A stretch of DNA of 64,000 nucleotides, taken from Isoetes taiwanensis. Taxonomy: Eukaryota > Streptophyta > Lycopodiopsida > Isoetales > Isoetaceae. How positions within the stretch are numbered: position 1 is the first letter of the stretch; each line of letters opens with the position of its first letter. Location of the stretch: positions 22,783,569 through 22,847,568 of the forward strand of contig JAJEKV010000003.1 in the NCBI GenBank assembly GCA_021234155.1. The letters are read 5' to 3'. A program made the position numbers and the translations under genes. The notes under the pieces were generated by a model. It made no database searches. It was not told where the DNA came from and worked only from the letters and a program-made list of their open reading frames with translations. Shown here one piece after another: positions 32,960 to 45,604 of this stretch.

Positions 32960-35830
32960 AGAACAAAGCCCTTTTTGTGCAGGTAGAATGGATCAAGATA
33001 AGGATCAAGAATTTGGGGAGGGGGGGATCCGACCTTGCATGCATCTATACAGAGTTGCAAGTAGTTTTTTCTTTATGGATGTTTTTGTTTGATGGATTGA
33101 GAAGAGGATCACGTGAATATGTAAATGTTTGCTCTAAGAAAACTTGTCAAGTCTACCTTGATAGACACATGTTGAGTATATAACTGCTAAAGGATCTCAG
33201 TCTTGGCTCTAAATCTATCTCTGATTTCGGCAATTCCAGTGCAAATCTTTCATTTGTTCCCTTGCCAAATACCTCTTTTTGGGTTGCCCTTAGAGGGGCA
33301 AACCCTCGCTAATGTGGTTTTTTGACATATTCTAAATATATGCTGATTATGACTAGAATATGCCAAAAACTGCTTCAAACTGCCTGTTTCCAGTAAACTG
33401 TTAGTCACCTTGTTGCGGTCGCTACTATTCGAATTGCTTAACCGGAATGAATTTTTGATGCTTGCAAGGTACTGGACTCGAAAGTTATTGAAAGTTTTGG
33501 AGTTCTTTACGCCTTTCCAGAAACAGGAAGAGTGTTGGCGATGGTAGAAGTTCTTGACGCATTTCCATTAGGGCAGATTGATGCCCTTCAGCAGCTCTTC
33601 CTTGCAGGAAATACTTTGGTGATTACACAAACATGGATTGGAAGCCAGGTTAACGTAGGTTCTATTTTTTCGCTGAGATTTTGTGGTCAGAGTTTTCAAC
33701 CTATCTTTGCCATCACGTATTAATAACAAAAACTTGAAGATGGCACTAAAGTCAGGAATGAAGTTTGTGATTCCTAAAAACAAACTGTCAGGATCTCCTG
33801 TCCCCATTGCATGAGATTCTAGAAAAGTCGATGCAACAAACGCTAGTGTTTAAGGAGATCCATTGCAGTCTCGGCGAAAGACAAGATGTGGTGTTGATTT
33901 GATTCAGGACCCCGCTGTCAAGAGGGCCGAGCACTTGTGCTATAGGTTGTTGATTTAAACTTAATGTCAAAAAAAGGACTTATATTTGATTGTTGCATGT
34001 CTTGTGATGTTTTCTATTTCCTTTGGATTAGGTCTTGTCTTGATTTATCTCTATGCTCCTCGACCATGCCAAATATTATTCCATGCAGAAGTAGTAGATT
34101 GAAATGTTGTTGATTAATTGATTTTGTAGGTTGGCCGATTACCATGAAAGTTGCCTGATGGCTTGTGAATGTCCTGTGGTATTTTAATTGTTCATTTGAT
34201 GGCCAAAAGATCTATGCTGACTCATATCGTGCTAGGTTGAGGAGATTTAAGGACTGTTGGGTATTTGGAAATGGATTCACCACCTACCTATTTCATTTTG
34301 TTTTGATGCGCAAAAAATTATATACATACAACCTCAATTTATTTGGTGGGGAGGTGAATATACAAATAATTGGAAGGTTGGGATTATAGAATGGCAATGA
34401 ACTGAGGGGATGGCATCCAAGGGAGTAGATATTGAACAAGATATGGGGAGCTTATTGAATGATGCAAGCTTGTTAGTTTTCCTACAGTTTAGCATCAAAT
34501 CTCTCTGACATTGTGAAAATGAGGCTAATTTTGTGTATCAACCAAATGAGGATTTATCTCAAACTAGTTTTGTGGTTGGTTTTCATCGTTACTTCATTGA
34601 GAAAAAAGAGCTCAACTGCAGCTCGTTTTGAACGAAGTAAAATTATATTCTTGGAGCCAGGAGGAACTTCACTTTTGCAGATTTGAAGCACGACTCCTCT
34701 GTCCTAAAGACTGTCTTTTCGAGCAATCGCTTGTATCGATTTATGCAGAAAGTTGAGCAATAGAAGCAAATAAATTATTCGATTCTTCCCCCAGAGACAC
34801 ATGGGTTATTCTACGAGGATCCCATAAATTCTTGCACTGAACTTGATTGTTGAGTGCTGTTTTTAAACTTTCTTGTGTTGTCATGTTTGGGCCTCCTATT
34901 CTAGGTGTCATATAGTGAGCAGACTCGTGTTGAGCAGACTCTTGTTGTCTAGGTACGAATTTTGAGCAGACTCGTGTTGAGCAAATTGCACAACTGGAGA
35001 TGGAAAATTTGGAGGCTAATGCGAATGAACTGCCATGCTCGCTAAAGCTTAGGCAGATCCCTTGTATTTGTATCTTCTTTCTCTCCTTAGAAAAGAAGAC
35101 AGGAGCGGTTGAAGTTAGAGAAACGAGAGGCAATAGGTGAGTTTTTGACAGCTATTATTGTGCACATATGTGATCCTTCTTGCAGATAAGCGTGTAATAT
35201 TTTTGCACATGTGGGCATGTGTTTTCTCTGGGTGCCATCTTGTCCATGTACCTATATGCTAGTTTGATTTGAAGTGAATGCATGTTGTTAAACCTGTCGT
35301 ACAAGCCCCCACCATTTGATTTGAAGTGAATGCATGTTATTAAACTTGTCGTACAAGCCCCCACCTGGGCACGTGCCCATTTTGAAGGAAGATAAATTGT
35401 ACATTCCATCCAGTAAATGTTGTAGGATTTGCCATCTTTTGCAAATGAGAATGAGTGGAAATTGTATGTCAAATTATATTGGGTCATGCAAGTGAAGAAA
35501 TATCAAGGATACAACTTTATAAGACAGATCCTTGGACCACGTGGAAACACACAAATGGTAAGTTGCTTCATATGATTATTGTTTATTCTGAAGTAGTGTG
35601 TATGTACTCGCCATTGTGAATACTCATTATTATGTAGTCCACTAACTATGATAAAAAGTACAGCCATGGGAGAGTTGATGCAATGTCATCTAACCTTTGT
35701 AAATTAAATTAATTCGCCTTTCCAAAAAGGTATTCCATGATGAAGCCTTGATAAATTCGTTGCCCATGTCACGCCTATTAAGAAAAAACTCTGTGGCAAT
35801 TTTCAACCAAAGGTGATAACAATATAAGTC
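32960..35830 (+). repeat. SF1-like gene segment, copy 1
   Basis: This direct duplicate of 52,095-55,170 follows it from 'gaacaaagc' through 'ggcatccaagggagtagata' to 'ccaaaaaggtattccatgatg'. Introns are kept, so the copies arose by DNA duplication and not by retroposition. The interval 35,830-37,213 holds no recognisable gene, only a short internal repeat around 'ggcaaccctgc' (36,990 and 37,155). Confidence 0.85.
33740..35558 (+). pseudogene. SF1/branchpoint-binding-like KH protein, fragment copy 1
   Basis: Separate exons with intron-like DNA between them encode recognisable pieces. ATG 33,740 opens KSGMKFVIPKNKLSGSPVPI, which hits a stop where copy 2 has Arg. At 34,965-35,036 comes TRVEQIAQLEMENLEANAN, and at 35,080-35,138 RRQERLKLEKREAIG with a GTGAGT donor. 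At 35,497-35,558 YQGYNFIRQILGPRGNTQM is followed by GTAAG. The last block is the KH-domain signature of splicing factor 1 ('YPGYNFIGLIxGPRGNTQK'), which recognises the intron branch point. The downstream part of the KH domain and the zinc knuckles are absent. One stop and one frame change in the first exon make it non-functional. Confidence 0.8.
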
Positions 35831-38099
35831 ATTTTTTAATTTTATTAATGGACACAATTTCAAGCCGACATAGAAACACTTCGTTTAGTTCCCAAAAGGG
35901 TGTTCCACGACGAAGGCTTCAACCAAAAGGTCATAACAATTCAACTATTAAATGGGCAGAATTTTGAGCCCAAACATAGAAACAAAGCATGGTTTAATTC
36001 ATTGGTCCCTATACAGAACCTTATCGACAATCCGCCCAATATCATAAGAAAACATAGTATAGTTTGGTTGATTGATCACAATGCATGGATAGCATGAACC
36101 TTATACCATGTGATATAGAACTGGCAATGCTACTTTAAAAACCCCATTGGTACCTTGCAAACAACCAGTATGCAAGGATCTGGAGAATGGCTGCTAAAAA
36201 AATCTAGAATGCAGTGTAAATGACACTGACATTCTTGTGGTCAGTCAGTATATCATCATTGGAGGACGTTATAATTTCGTGAGCGGTAGGCAGTGTCGAT
36301 TTCAAGGGTTCCATGACATACCTAGACCACAAATCAAATGTGAATGATCTCCTCAAATTAAAATTGCTGTTATTTATTCACCCATTAATGTCCCTTCAAA
36401 ATCCATCAAGACCTGCTTTTCTATTATTAGGAGGCCAGAACATACATAAACTGTAACCAAATATCAGACATAAAATGAAACGCATACCTCTGGAATGAGT
36501 TTGACTCTTCTACCAACAACGTTTTAAAAAGAACATAATTTTGTTACTGTTGTAATTGCATAACCCTGGATAATAGACACAATTCTGTCAGTAACGATAG
36601 TATACAACCTCAAGATAGAGAATAATACAGACATAACCTATGCAATAACATTGCTAAGATATGGGTATAGTCAAATTTCTACCATCATAAACGCCATTAC
36701 TACCACCTTATCTTAAGAGGGCTCTTTCTGAGCATTTTGAATTGGAGAGATGATATGTTGTAGGGGAATTTGCTAAGCCCTGTTCCATATAAGTACCATA
36801 GAGATATCATGGTCATGATCTATAAAGCCCAAAAATAGTTTGTCTTGACATCATATGAATATAAAACCTAATCAACAGCAACTAATTCAAGATGAGCGAA
36901 TGGTCTAAGAACATCTCAACTGGGCGGCAAAGAAACAATGGTTACTGCACACTGCACGGCTTTGCATTTCAATTTTGACGGGCTGTCAATTCTTCCTCGA
37001 GGCAACCCTGCAAAAAAAATTATAGAGGTGTAGATGTGCTTATCTATGCACAACTCCGCAAGCCAAAGTGCAGAGAGCATCCAAAGTGGATCAAAACAAC
37101 AAAAAACATGTCTTAGCATTTCAATTTCAACGAAATGTCAATTCTTCTTCGAGGCAACCCTGCATCATGAACATGTCTTCTTGTGTTGCATCATCAACGT
37201 ATCTTAAAAGCAAAGTAAAAAGAATAAACGAAAAATCTTACTAAACACCATAGGGAAGGCATTTAGCTTAAAGACAGGATGTGACACAGCTGCAATCTAA
37301 GGAAGAGTTTGAGCTACTTAACAGATGCACTGCCTATAATATGAACCATAGCCCAAGAAGGTTAGAAACATACCTAGAAAGCGTGCTAACAACATCTTCA
37401 TTGCTGGCATGATATTGTAGTTGAGTCACTGCATAGCATCAGAGCAATGACATAGTACGAATGCAGATAATCATCATCTCTTTAGGTAGCCATCTTTATT
37501 GTTGGCATGCTATTATGGCTCAATCACTGCATATTGTCAGAGCAATGACATAGTATTCAAGCAAATCGTCATCAGACCTTTAGGTAGCCAGTCACTTTAG
37601 CCTCCAAAAGATGAAAGTCTCCAAAAGATTCATGGTGCTGGTAAATTTGCTATCAACAATCCAATTATACAATACCCAAAAGTCTGATTTGCACCAACAG
37701 TCCAAAGCAATTCTATACAAATCATAAAATTGTGTATAAGAACATCCAAACTGTGCATTGCATTGCATCATGATGAACTGCATCCACAACATTGGATTGG
37801 CAAGTACAAAAATATGAGGAACCAATTAGGCCCATCCCCAATGCCTTGGCAAGAATTTCAGTTATATCTCAGGCTTGTGTCAAGGGCATGCTTACATTAT
37901 GTCGGGTCAAAATCATATGGTATGAAAGACATAAAATGCACGCATGTCCACAATGACCATTACGTTATTTTACTTGTGGAGCCAAGTAATATATTGCAGT
38001 TGCATTCACACTCAAATGTATTGACAAGATGTATCTGTTGGTGCCAGATCGATCACCCAGACCCTGCCATTTCAGTGAATTAGCAGCAAGAACACGCCC

Positions 38100-38119
38100 T
38101 TCCAACACTCTCACTTGGA
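38100..38119 (+). repeat. 20-bp direct repeat bordering the anion-channel segment, left
   Basis: TTCCAACACTCTCACTTGGA occurs here and again at 41,466-41,485, 3,366 bp apart. The left arm has one copy (inverted) at 5,796-5,815, exactly where the two flanks join. Confidence 0.9.
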
Positions 38120-39176
38120 GACTTGCTTCATCCTAGTGATGGTAGGCAAAGGTTATGTTTGCTTTCTCAATTGTGGCTATAATTTGAATTCCTTATGGCT
38201 ATCATGAGTTCCAAATAATTTGGTGTCTAAGTTCTGCGAGACTTTTGCATCACATGGGGTGCATCTTTGACATGAGTATTAGGTCTACTTATTCACTAAG
38301 ATTCAAAGGAGCTTTGTGGTGAGTCACAACTCTGCACATGCCCTTTTCCAAAAGGGTCAATGAAACAACCACCTTTTAAAATTGTTACTAGTGCCGGCAC
38401 CATAACTAATATGTTTTAATTTTCAACGTTACATGTGATAAGCCATATTGAGTTCTAAAGTTTGGCCTCCCTTTTTTCACAATCAAAACAGTATACGAGG
38501 TAGGACATTCCAAGTGTTAAATTGCATGAGGCATCTTCCTTATTGCCGGGCTGTATGTAATGAAGTGCTGAGTACTTGCACACTTGGAACCTGCCGGCCT
38601 GGCTCCGTTTGTTTCATCGAGCCAATGAAAGGAACCATTTTCCTGGGATGCACTTTGAGATGTTCTTATAAATCACTGTCTTCTCAAGATAAGTTCACAC
38701 TGTCTTCTCAACATAATTCCTTGAGGAACTTGTATGTTCACTGTCTTCTTCTCAGCATAATTTTCTTGAGGGACTTGCTCACTCTTCCTGTAGATTCTGG
38801 TTTGTTGTTGTATCCTAAAACAACATTGATATCTGCTTGAAAATAGACATTTGATGTCCAAATGGTCAAATTGTGCAAACTACTCTACAGCATATAGCAG
38901 GGCACCCTCAATTGTTGCGAATGGTGATTGTAATTTGTTCCAATTTTCATATATATATTTTATAGACGTAAATAAGTCGTCACAATGACTAAAAACCAGT
39001 AACTTCAGAACCCAACTTTCAGAACAGCCTTGGCACTTTAGGCCCTCATTAGAGCAACCCTCATCCCTTCTGTGGATGCAAGATTTACACCTTGTTTTGG
39101 TATGTGTGTGTGGCTCCATGGGTCCATTTTCTGTAGAAATATGAAGCATAGATATAGAAGTGATGCCTTGGTATAC

Positions 39177-41277
39177 TTAAATGCTCTTATCAATGATCTT
39201 TGCAGCCATTTCATTCGAATCAGAATGTGGTACACTTTTCAAGCATCCAAACAATTTCATAGTGTTTTGAGATCCTCTGTCTACATAAGTGCTATAGTTT
39301 CCACTGCCAAGTTCTTTTTGTGGTTTCCTAGTGATGGCAATTGCCATATCATTAGGAAATAGTGTGCCCCAGAAGAAGTGCATCAAGGTTGATATGAAAA
39401 AAAGAAAGACAGTGATAGCTGACAGTAGGCAAAGCAGAATTGCCATTGTGTCACAGGATGCAAAACCTTATGGGCATATCTAAGGGTGGCAAGGGAGAGC
39501 TCTGTCATTGGAAATGTGTATGCCCACCATGCAATGGAAAATCTGTTATACAATACATAGTATTTGAAGAAAATCAACAAGTTTATATGAAATGCAGCTT
39601 AAACAAAGATCATTACTTGTATCCTCGGAAAAAGTTGACTCGGACTACCTGAAACATAGAAAGCAGACAAAAATGAGGATATATGTACACATGCTCAACT
39701 CTGTTCTGTTAGTTACAGGAAACTTACAAGTGAACAGTAGAGGAAAAGAGCAGTAAAATATGCCAATCTACATGGATATCCATAGTCACCGGTAATGTTT
39801 TCCCAAGCGAGACTTGCTGCACTTGGAGCTGCAAGAAACAAGAAGAAAACAGGATGCAACTCTCTTGGAAGAACTTCATTGGTAGGTAGTCTTTGATAAA
39901 GAGTCACAAAGAGAACTATATAGTGAGCGAGTCCCACTGCCCAGAAGAATACTGCCACCTCTTTCCATCCAACTGTAGCAAACAAAAGCGCACCTACAAA
40001 ATTGCCGACAACTGACAAATGTGAAGAAGGATTTGCCACTTTTGACAGCCTCCTATCCCTCCAGAAAGCCATTCTCCATATATTTTCAATTCTAAAACAA
40101 AAATGGGAACCATCAAGATGCACCATGTTGCAGAATGAGCCGAATCTGTAACCATGGAAGGAACTCCCAAAGCTAAAAACATTCCACTTATCCAACGTGC
40201 AAAGAAGAAGTTTACACGCACTGGATGTTGATATTCTCGTCGCACAGCTTCTAAGTAGAAGATGCACTTTAGCATGTATGTGAAAAAGATGAGAAGAAAT
40301 GCAACAAGTGCCAAAGACCATAATACCACATGGATAGAAGAAGGTACATGTAGAAACTTTGTGGCTGAATTCAATGTCAATTGTTTCCAAAGGATGGCTT
40401 GGCTGCCAAGACCAAGACAAATCCCATAAGAACTAATAGGTAATCGGAGAAGGAAAGGCCACTGCTGGTCTTTTGGTAGGAGAATATCCTCGGATCCCTG
40501 AATCAAGTCGCTGATATTAGAGAAATTTCTACTAGCCTTTAAAATAGTCTAACTTTGTACTTGGATTTTAAATGGGCAATGTCAAAGTCACCAATCAGTT
40601 TTTACCATCTGTGAAGCATACGCTATGATGTAATATTCTTTTCTAAATGCAGACGAACCTTTAATTCTTCAAGCTCCGCTCCTTGTAGTGCATCAAAATA
40701 ACGACCTGTAGGCAGATTACTTGGAACATCAGGACACGTCTCAGGCACATATGGTATGGCATCCAACTTTTCACCAGGATCTTTATCTTTCAATCTGGAC
40801 AACTGCTTTTCTAATGCAGGTTTCAGGCTAGAAGACCTTGTTCTAAAGTACCCATAACTTTCGCTGTCTCCGCTGTGTGAGGAGTTGTGTGAGGAGTTGG
40901 TGAACTTCTTGCTGCCTCTAGGTGTTCCATGATCTGACTTCGAAGAAAAGCTTGGCCTCTCTGAAGGAACAGATGTTCCTTCCAAACCAGTATCCCCTGC
41001 AATATAATTGCCATTTGTCTCCATGTGGATTCTGACCTCGTGTGAAGGGTCTATAGCAACTGTAAGTATCTGGAAGAAGTTTATCATCAAACGGATGAGC
41101 TTCATTTCTAGAATATTCTTCATTGTCGGACATAAATGAAATAGGAGGAGAGGAAGGAGATCTTGGATGTATTGTTGGGTTACAAGCTCCTGGTGAAGGA
41201 AAACAAAAATTTGATGGCAAATCTATGTCAATTCCATGCTTTTCTGGAGGCTCCTTAGTATTATGTTCATCAGCCAT
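39177..41277 (-). pseudogene. SLAC1/SLAH-type slow anion channel gene, frameshifted
   Basis: Four exons can be placed: 41,277-40,659, 40,497-39,728, 39,648-39,617 (32 nt) and 39,543-39,177, all with GT-AG introns of 161, 79 and 73 bp. Joining restores SLAH-like sequence: GSEDILLPKDQQWPFLLRLP, then EAVRREYQHPVRVNFFFA, then KVANPSSHLSVVGNFVGALL, LYQRLPTNEVLPRELHPVF and LFPNDMAIAITRK. The junctions read SLV-VRVNFFRGYK-FSIAWWAYTFPMT. This is the multi-helix guard-cell/root anion channel family, which releases chloride or nitrate at the plasma membrane. The length, near 590 residues, is normal. Three single-base frame changes are needed: near 41,050 (soluble N-terminus), at about 40,060 (after GEWLSGG) and at about 39,455 (HPVTQ/MAILL). 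There are no nonsense codons. The N-terminal ATG is supported by an open acidic leader (MADEHNTKEPPEKHG). It is either a young pseudogene or an intact gene with assembly indels. Confidence 0.88.
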
Positions 41278-41465
41278 GTCTAACTACGTTAACAACAAGA
41301 AATAAGCAATCAGATAGTCTGAATCATCAGGAATAAAGAAAGGTTTGAACAGCCTAAGGGGTGTTAAAACAATGCAACTAGAAAGACAGGAACAATCAAC
41401 GGACAGATGGACACAAGAGAATAATCCCAGACACACAAGACACCACAAGGAAGTGTGTTTATTAC

Positions 41466-41485
41466 TTCCAACACTCTCACTTGGA
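41466..41485 (+). repeat. 20-bp direct repeat bordering the anion-channel segment, right
   Basis: This is identical to 38,100-38,119. On the minus strand it reads like a Copia purine tract followed by an LTR start (CAAGTGAGAG then TGTTGGAA). That raises the alternative that an element end is involved. Confidence 0.9.
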
Positions 41486-42800
41486 CATATAACTAACATA
41501 ACTTCTCCACTGGTTCAGATCATTTTCTTCCACCGGATCTGAATAGATTGAGCTCTCTGTTTCAAAGATTGACTGGGACAGTTTTATCACGTTTCCTTTG
41601 GAAAGACGCTTGCTCAATTTCTTCATTCCATCAGTCTTACTCTTCCCTTCTTCTTTTTCTCAATATCTTCCTTTGGACTAACAAGCAAACTGCACTGCTT
41701 ACATCATCCTTTTTGTTTTGGAGTTCCCGTATCCATAGGAGTCTTCAGGCTTCATAGAGGATTCTTCTAGCTCACATGCAATGCTGCAGATTTCTGAGTG
41801 AGTCTGCAATCATGTCATGAGCTTTATTATTCCTCCAATCCTTCAACAGTACATGCCAAAAGCAAAAATTTATTCTTGCTTTCCATATAAAGTAGCCTCT
41901 TCAATGAACATATCAAAGGTTTCCATTCAATAGTCAAACTGAATACATCGTAGGTGCACCACTCATGGCACACCAACCAATCTGCCCAACCAATTCAAGA
42001 AATGGTGGCTCCCACTATCTCTCTTTGGTCAATCACAGAAATTAAGAGAGTTGAATTAAAATAAACCCCAGCCACTAGAAGGCACCCACAACTGGTCTAA
42101 AATCTCCATTGGGAGAAACCACTACTAATATTTTCCAGCCAATTATTTTTGCCTTTAAACATTGATGCCACCCACATGCTGCAATACGATGTTAACCTTC
42201 TATGAAAGGCATGGAAAACTCAGAATCTCTACTAAATTGCAGAGTTGTATGAGAGAAACCTGCATAAGGGTTGCATAGACTGGCCTATGCAGACTGATGC
42301 ACCACAGTGGTCCATGTTTTGAAGATGCACCCTTCCAGTATAAAATAGTTCACGGGCTTTGCAGCCATTTCTCTGTAAGAATTCAACTGCCATAGGTGCA
42401 TTCTTACCAACTTCGCTGATATAACCATTAGAATATTGAAATTTTAAGGAAAGGAAGTGCATAAAACCTAAATTACCAAGGATTTCTGATGGATTTAAGA
42501 GCTACAACTACAACCTGCCATAGTCAAATCTCTGTGCATTATGCTCCTCGGCAAGAAATTCCACGCCATTTCTTTGAAAAATAGTACCACATCTCTTTTT
42601 CCTCCTTTTGAAACTGCCCAATCTGTGCTGGTATATCCATGCCCGTGGCTTTCCCCTGCGATATTTACGTGAGCACAAAAATATCACTGATATATTTAGA
42701 AGATATTTTAGGAAATGGGGATAACTTGGGAATCAAGGCAACCAAGACTCCCATTCATTCCACATTTCGCATTACAGCATTTTCAAGGAGGACTTTCACG

Positions 42801-43533
42801 ATGGCGGAGCTTGACGACGAAGACTTTATTTTGACTGCGGAGGAATTCAACTATCTGAGGAGCTTGGACCAGGAGCAGCTCCTACTTTAGACGTTCTTGA
42901 TGATGAACACCTCTCTGACGAAGACTTATCTGAGGAAGACATCATTAGGCTTATGGATGAATTAGGTGGCTTATTGGTAGAGGACAAAGCGCCATCATTG
43001 GATGGCTTGTTTGCAGAAGACCTAGATGAGGACTTTGTCAACTTTTGTCAGTCAATAGAAGAAAATCTCTGCAAAGGAGATAGTGAAGTTGAAGCAGAAG
43101 CCAGTATAGCCATGCATGACTTGGTCAATGCATCAATTGGACTTGGAAGTGAACAGGCAACAGTAAGCACATGGAACACTTGTACATATCCGCGTGAATG
43201 GCAGCCATGGGAGCCAACTCGATTCAACTTGGAAGCGGAAGAAGAGGAAGATAGTTGCCAACTCGATTCAACTTGGAAGCGGACAGGCAACAGCAAGCAT
43301 GGCCCCATCTTGATTGCCCTCGGTGTTTCAGTGATAACACACGCTTCGACTACTTCAACAATAAGAAGCAAGGCCAACACAGGTATACGTGCAGAAGTTG
43401 CAAGAGTGGGGGCAAACTAAGGGTGTTAGGACCTCGAAAGCCTCCACAATCTAGGAAACCTAAAGGCAAGTTTGTTGCTTCCAATGAGAACTTAACATTT
43501 GAGAATGTTCAGCCACTTGTATATTCATATTGA
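42801..43533 (+). pseudogene. Second Dof-like gene copy, broken
   Basis: The copy starts [19 protein letters not shown] like the intact gene at 4,429, then needs two frame changes: near 42,885 (after LDQEQ) and between 43,210 and 43,290. The middle is more acidic than in the intact copy (LSDEDLSEEDIIRLMDELGG and DKAPSLDGLFAEDLDEDF). The finger reads CPRC ... CRSC with 21 residues between, but the following REWTV is reduced to a single Ser (CKSGGKLRVL). That removes the conserved Trp of the Dof domain. The block 'ccaactcgattcaacttgga' is duplicated at 43,216 and 43,258. A broken gene is the best reading. Confidence 0.8.
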
Positions 43534-43659
43534 AATTGTACTGCCATTTCTATATGGTTATTGAGATTGTACAGCTCCCATTTGGGTTGTAAATACGTGG
43601 AGAATTTATAAAGATTTTTTGCACTTGATGTCCTTTGTTTGTTTTTTGCACTTGATGTC

Positions 43660-43965
43660 CTTTTATTTTGACTACTTGGTCTTTTATCTTTTCATGTCTA
43701 TGTCTATGCTATCAGATGTAGTATACTGTTTCTAGTATATAGAATAGGAAGATCTAGTCTAATCATTACGTGTGCAAACTTGATATATTTCTAGTACTAT
43801 GCCTCCGCACAATGCATTCTAATGGACTATCAAAATGTAGACTCTAAATCACAGCCTTCCTGCCACACTTACAAATGCTCCTGCTATAAACCAAGCATAT
43901 TATGTCAAAGGCGGAGTCAGTTCTGCATGTTATAACAAGTAGGTTAGAAACACTAATAGAATATA
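43660..43965 (+). repeat. Partial copy of repeat E
   Basis: From 'ccttttattttgactacttgg' to 'gttataacaagtaggtta' the sequence follows 22,105-22,390 closely. From 43,966 to about 44,770 I see no gene or recognised repeat. Confidence 0.7.
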
Positions 43966-44883
43966 ATATAATTTGTCATGTTTTCTTTAACGAAAAATAT
44001 ATTAACAAGCATTTTTTTAATTTCCATTACATAATATGACTAGTTATGGTTGCCGGGCTCTAGTAAGAAGTTCGAGAGCCTACTTGCATGCATGTAGTGT
44101 CAAAAGATATAATGTCACAATATCTCATCAATTTTTTACTATGAAATAGTTTGTGCATGCTGTAAGACAAAGATATTGTAATACGGTAAAGTCGTTCATA
44201 GATTATGGCGCTGATGCTGATGTTTCTGCAATTTCAACTGAACTATGTGCCACTTCATTACATCATGCCTCTGGGTTAGGCATGTATGCTCGTCCCTTGC
44301 CATGAAAGAAGATTTGGCATTAGTCTTGTATATATAATTCTTCATCATTTTTTAATGATCACAGAGATTATAATGTGATGTTTTTGTATCAAGAGGTCTG
44401 GAGATAAACCTCTTCGTATCTAGAGAAAAATCTAGATCATGGAACTGTAGATCCAACCAGGAGTGTCCTTGCACTATTTGACATGATTGAAAAAAATCTT
44501 CCACTGGTTAATTACAGCAAACAATTGGACAGTGAGACCTCATAAGCTGGTATAGACCATAGACTCAGTCTGTATCATTTTGCCCAAAAAATTTTCTTGG
44601 CACGTTTCATGTCAATGTTCTAGCAATCACAGCATCCAACAAGAGACTGATCCACAAGAAAAAGAGAATCTATTTAGAGTAGCTTGCTGAACAAATCTGA
44701 TTCTCCTTTCTAAAGATAAAGGATAAAGATAAAGATAAATATATTCACAATATCATAAAGACCTAGCAATCCAGGGCAAGAAGAATTACAAACTCACATA
44801 GACACACCAAGTAACAAACCTCCCTTATTTGCCACGCTGCTAATTTTGTTGAAGGTATCTGAAAAAATAGACATCTCATGCTG

Positions 44884-45015
44884 CCATCTACTGATTTCAT
44901 AAGCTGGACACAAGATCAAGAAGTGTTGTTCATCCTCTATTTTCTCTGAACCACATATCTTGCATCTTCTTTTGGGCTTCTGGATTCTATGCCATTTACC
45001 ACATTCAATTTGCAG
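44884..45015 (-). pseudogene. LINE ORF2 C-terminal zinc motif fragment
   Basis: Minus-strand translation from 45,015 gives LQIECGKWHRIQKPKRR, then CKICGSEKIEDEQHFLILC, then PAYEISRW. The CxxC...E-DE-HFLxxCPxY pattern after 'LQIExGxW' is the usual C-terminal end of many LINE reverse transcriptases. This family differs from the LINE in block B. Upstream sequence to about 45,180 may belong to the same relic but is out of frame. From 45,180 to 45,600 I recognise nothing. Confidence 0.7.
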
Positions 45016-45604
45016 GTGATAGAACTATCCCAGAATGCAACCGATAAAACTATCCAAAAGATAATGGCCAAAGGCATACATGACCATACAGTTAGCCAAT
45101 GCATTACGGGAATATACCCCATCTGGATGTAACTTAGTTGAAAGGAGAACATATTGCTTGATGCAGCCTGCTTGAAACGAACAATTCATGCATAAAGAAT
45201 TTGGGATAAAACTTTATTTACTATGAGAATCTGCAATTTTCCATCAAAATATAGCCATGTTGATACTAAAGGGGACCGTACTATTTCGGGCAAAGATCCG
45301 GAATGTTGATGCCATTATCAAATGCGTAACATAGTTGATCATGAGCTTCCTTTTCCGTGTTTTGAGAGCCCCAAGTCATCTGTTTAACATATTGTTCTCA
45401 GCTAAGGGTATACAAGAGGAATAATTATTAAGTACTGAAACTAACCGTGCCTAGTGTGACTTCACTGATGACAAGGTCGGAATTATGCTGTTGCAAATGA
45501 GCCACTTTGCATGCTTAAAAAAAGTTGGTCTTGTGGTTAAGACATTTACAAACAGATCGGATGCTGTCATGTGGTATGACGAAATACATACAAGTAGGTA
45601 ACAA

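Larger units (their letters stand above)
37214..43632 (-). repeat. Right arm of inverted segmental duplication (Dof arm)
   Basis: The stretch is the inverted partner of 3,558-6,686. It contains the second Dof-like copy (broken) and, unlike the left arm, the anion-channel gene. Homology to the left arm resumes on both sides of 38,100-41,485. The stretch 38,120-39,176, inside the extra segment, has no recognised gene. Confidence 0.85.
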
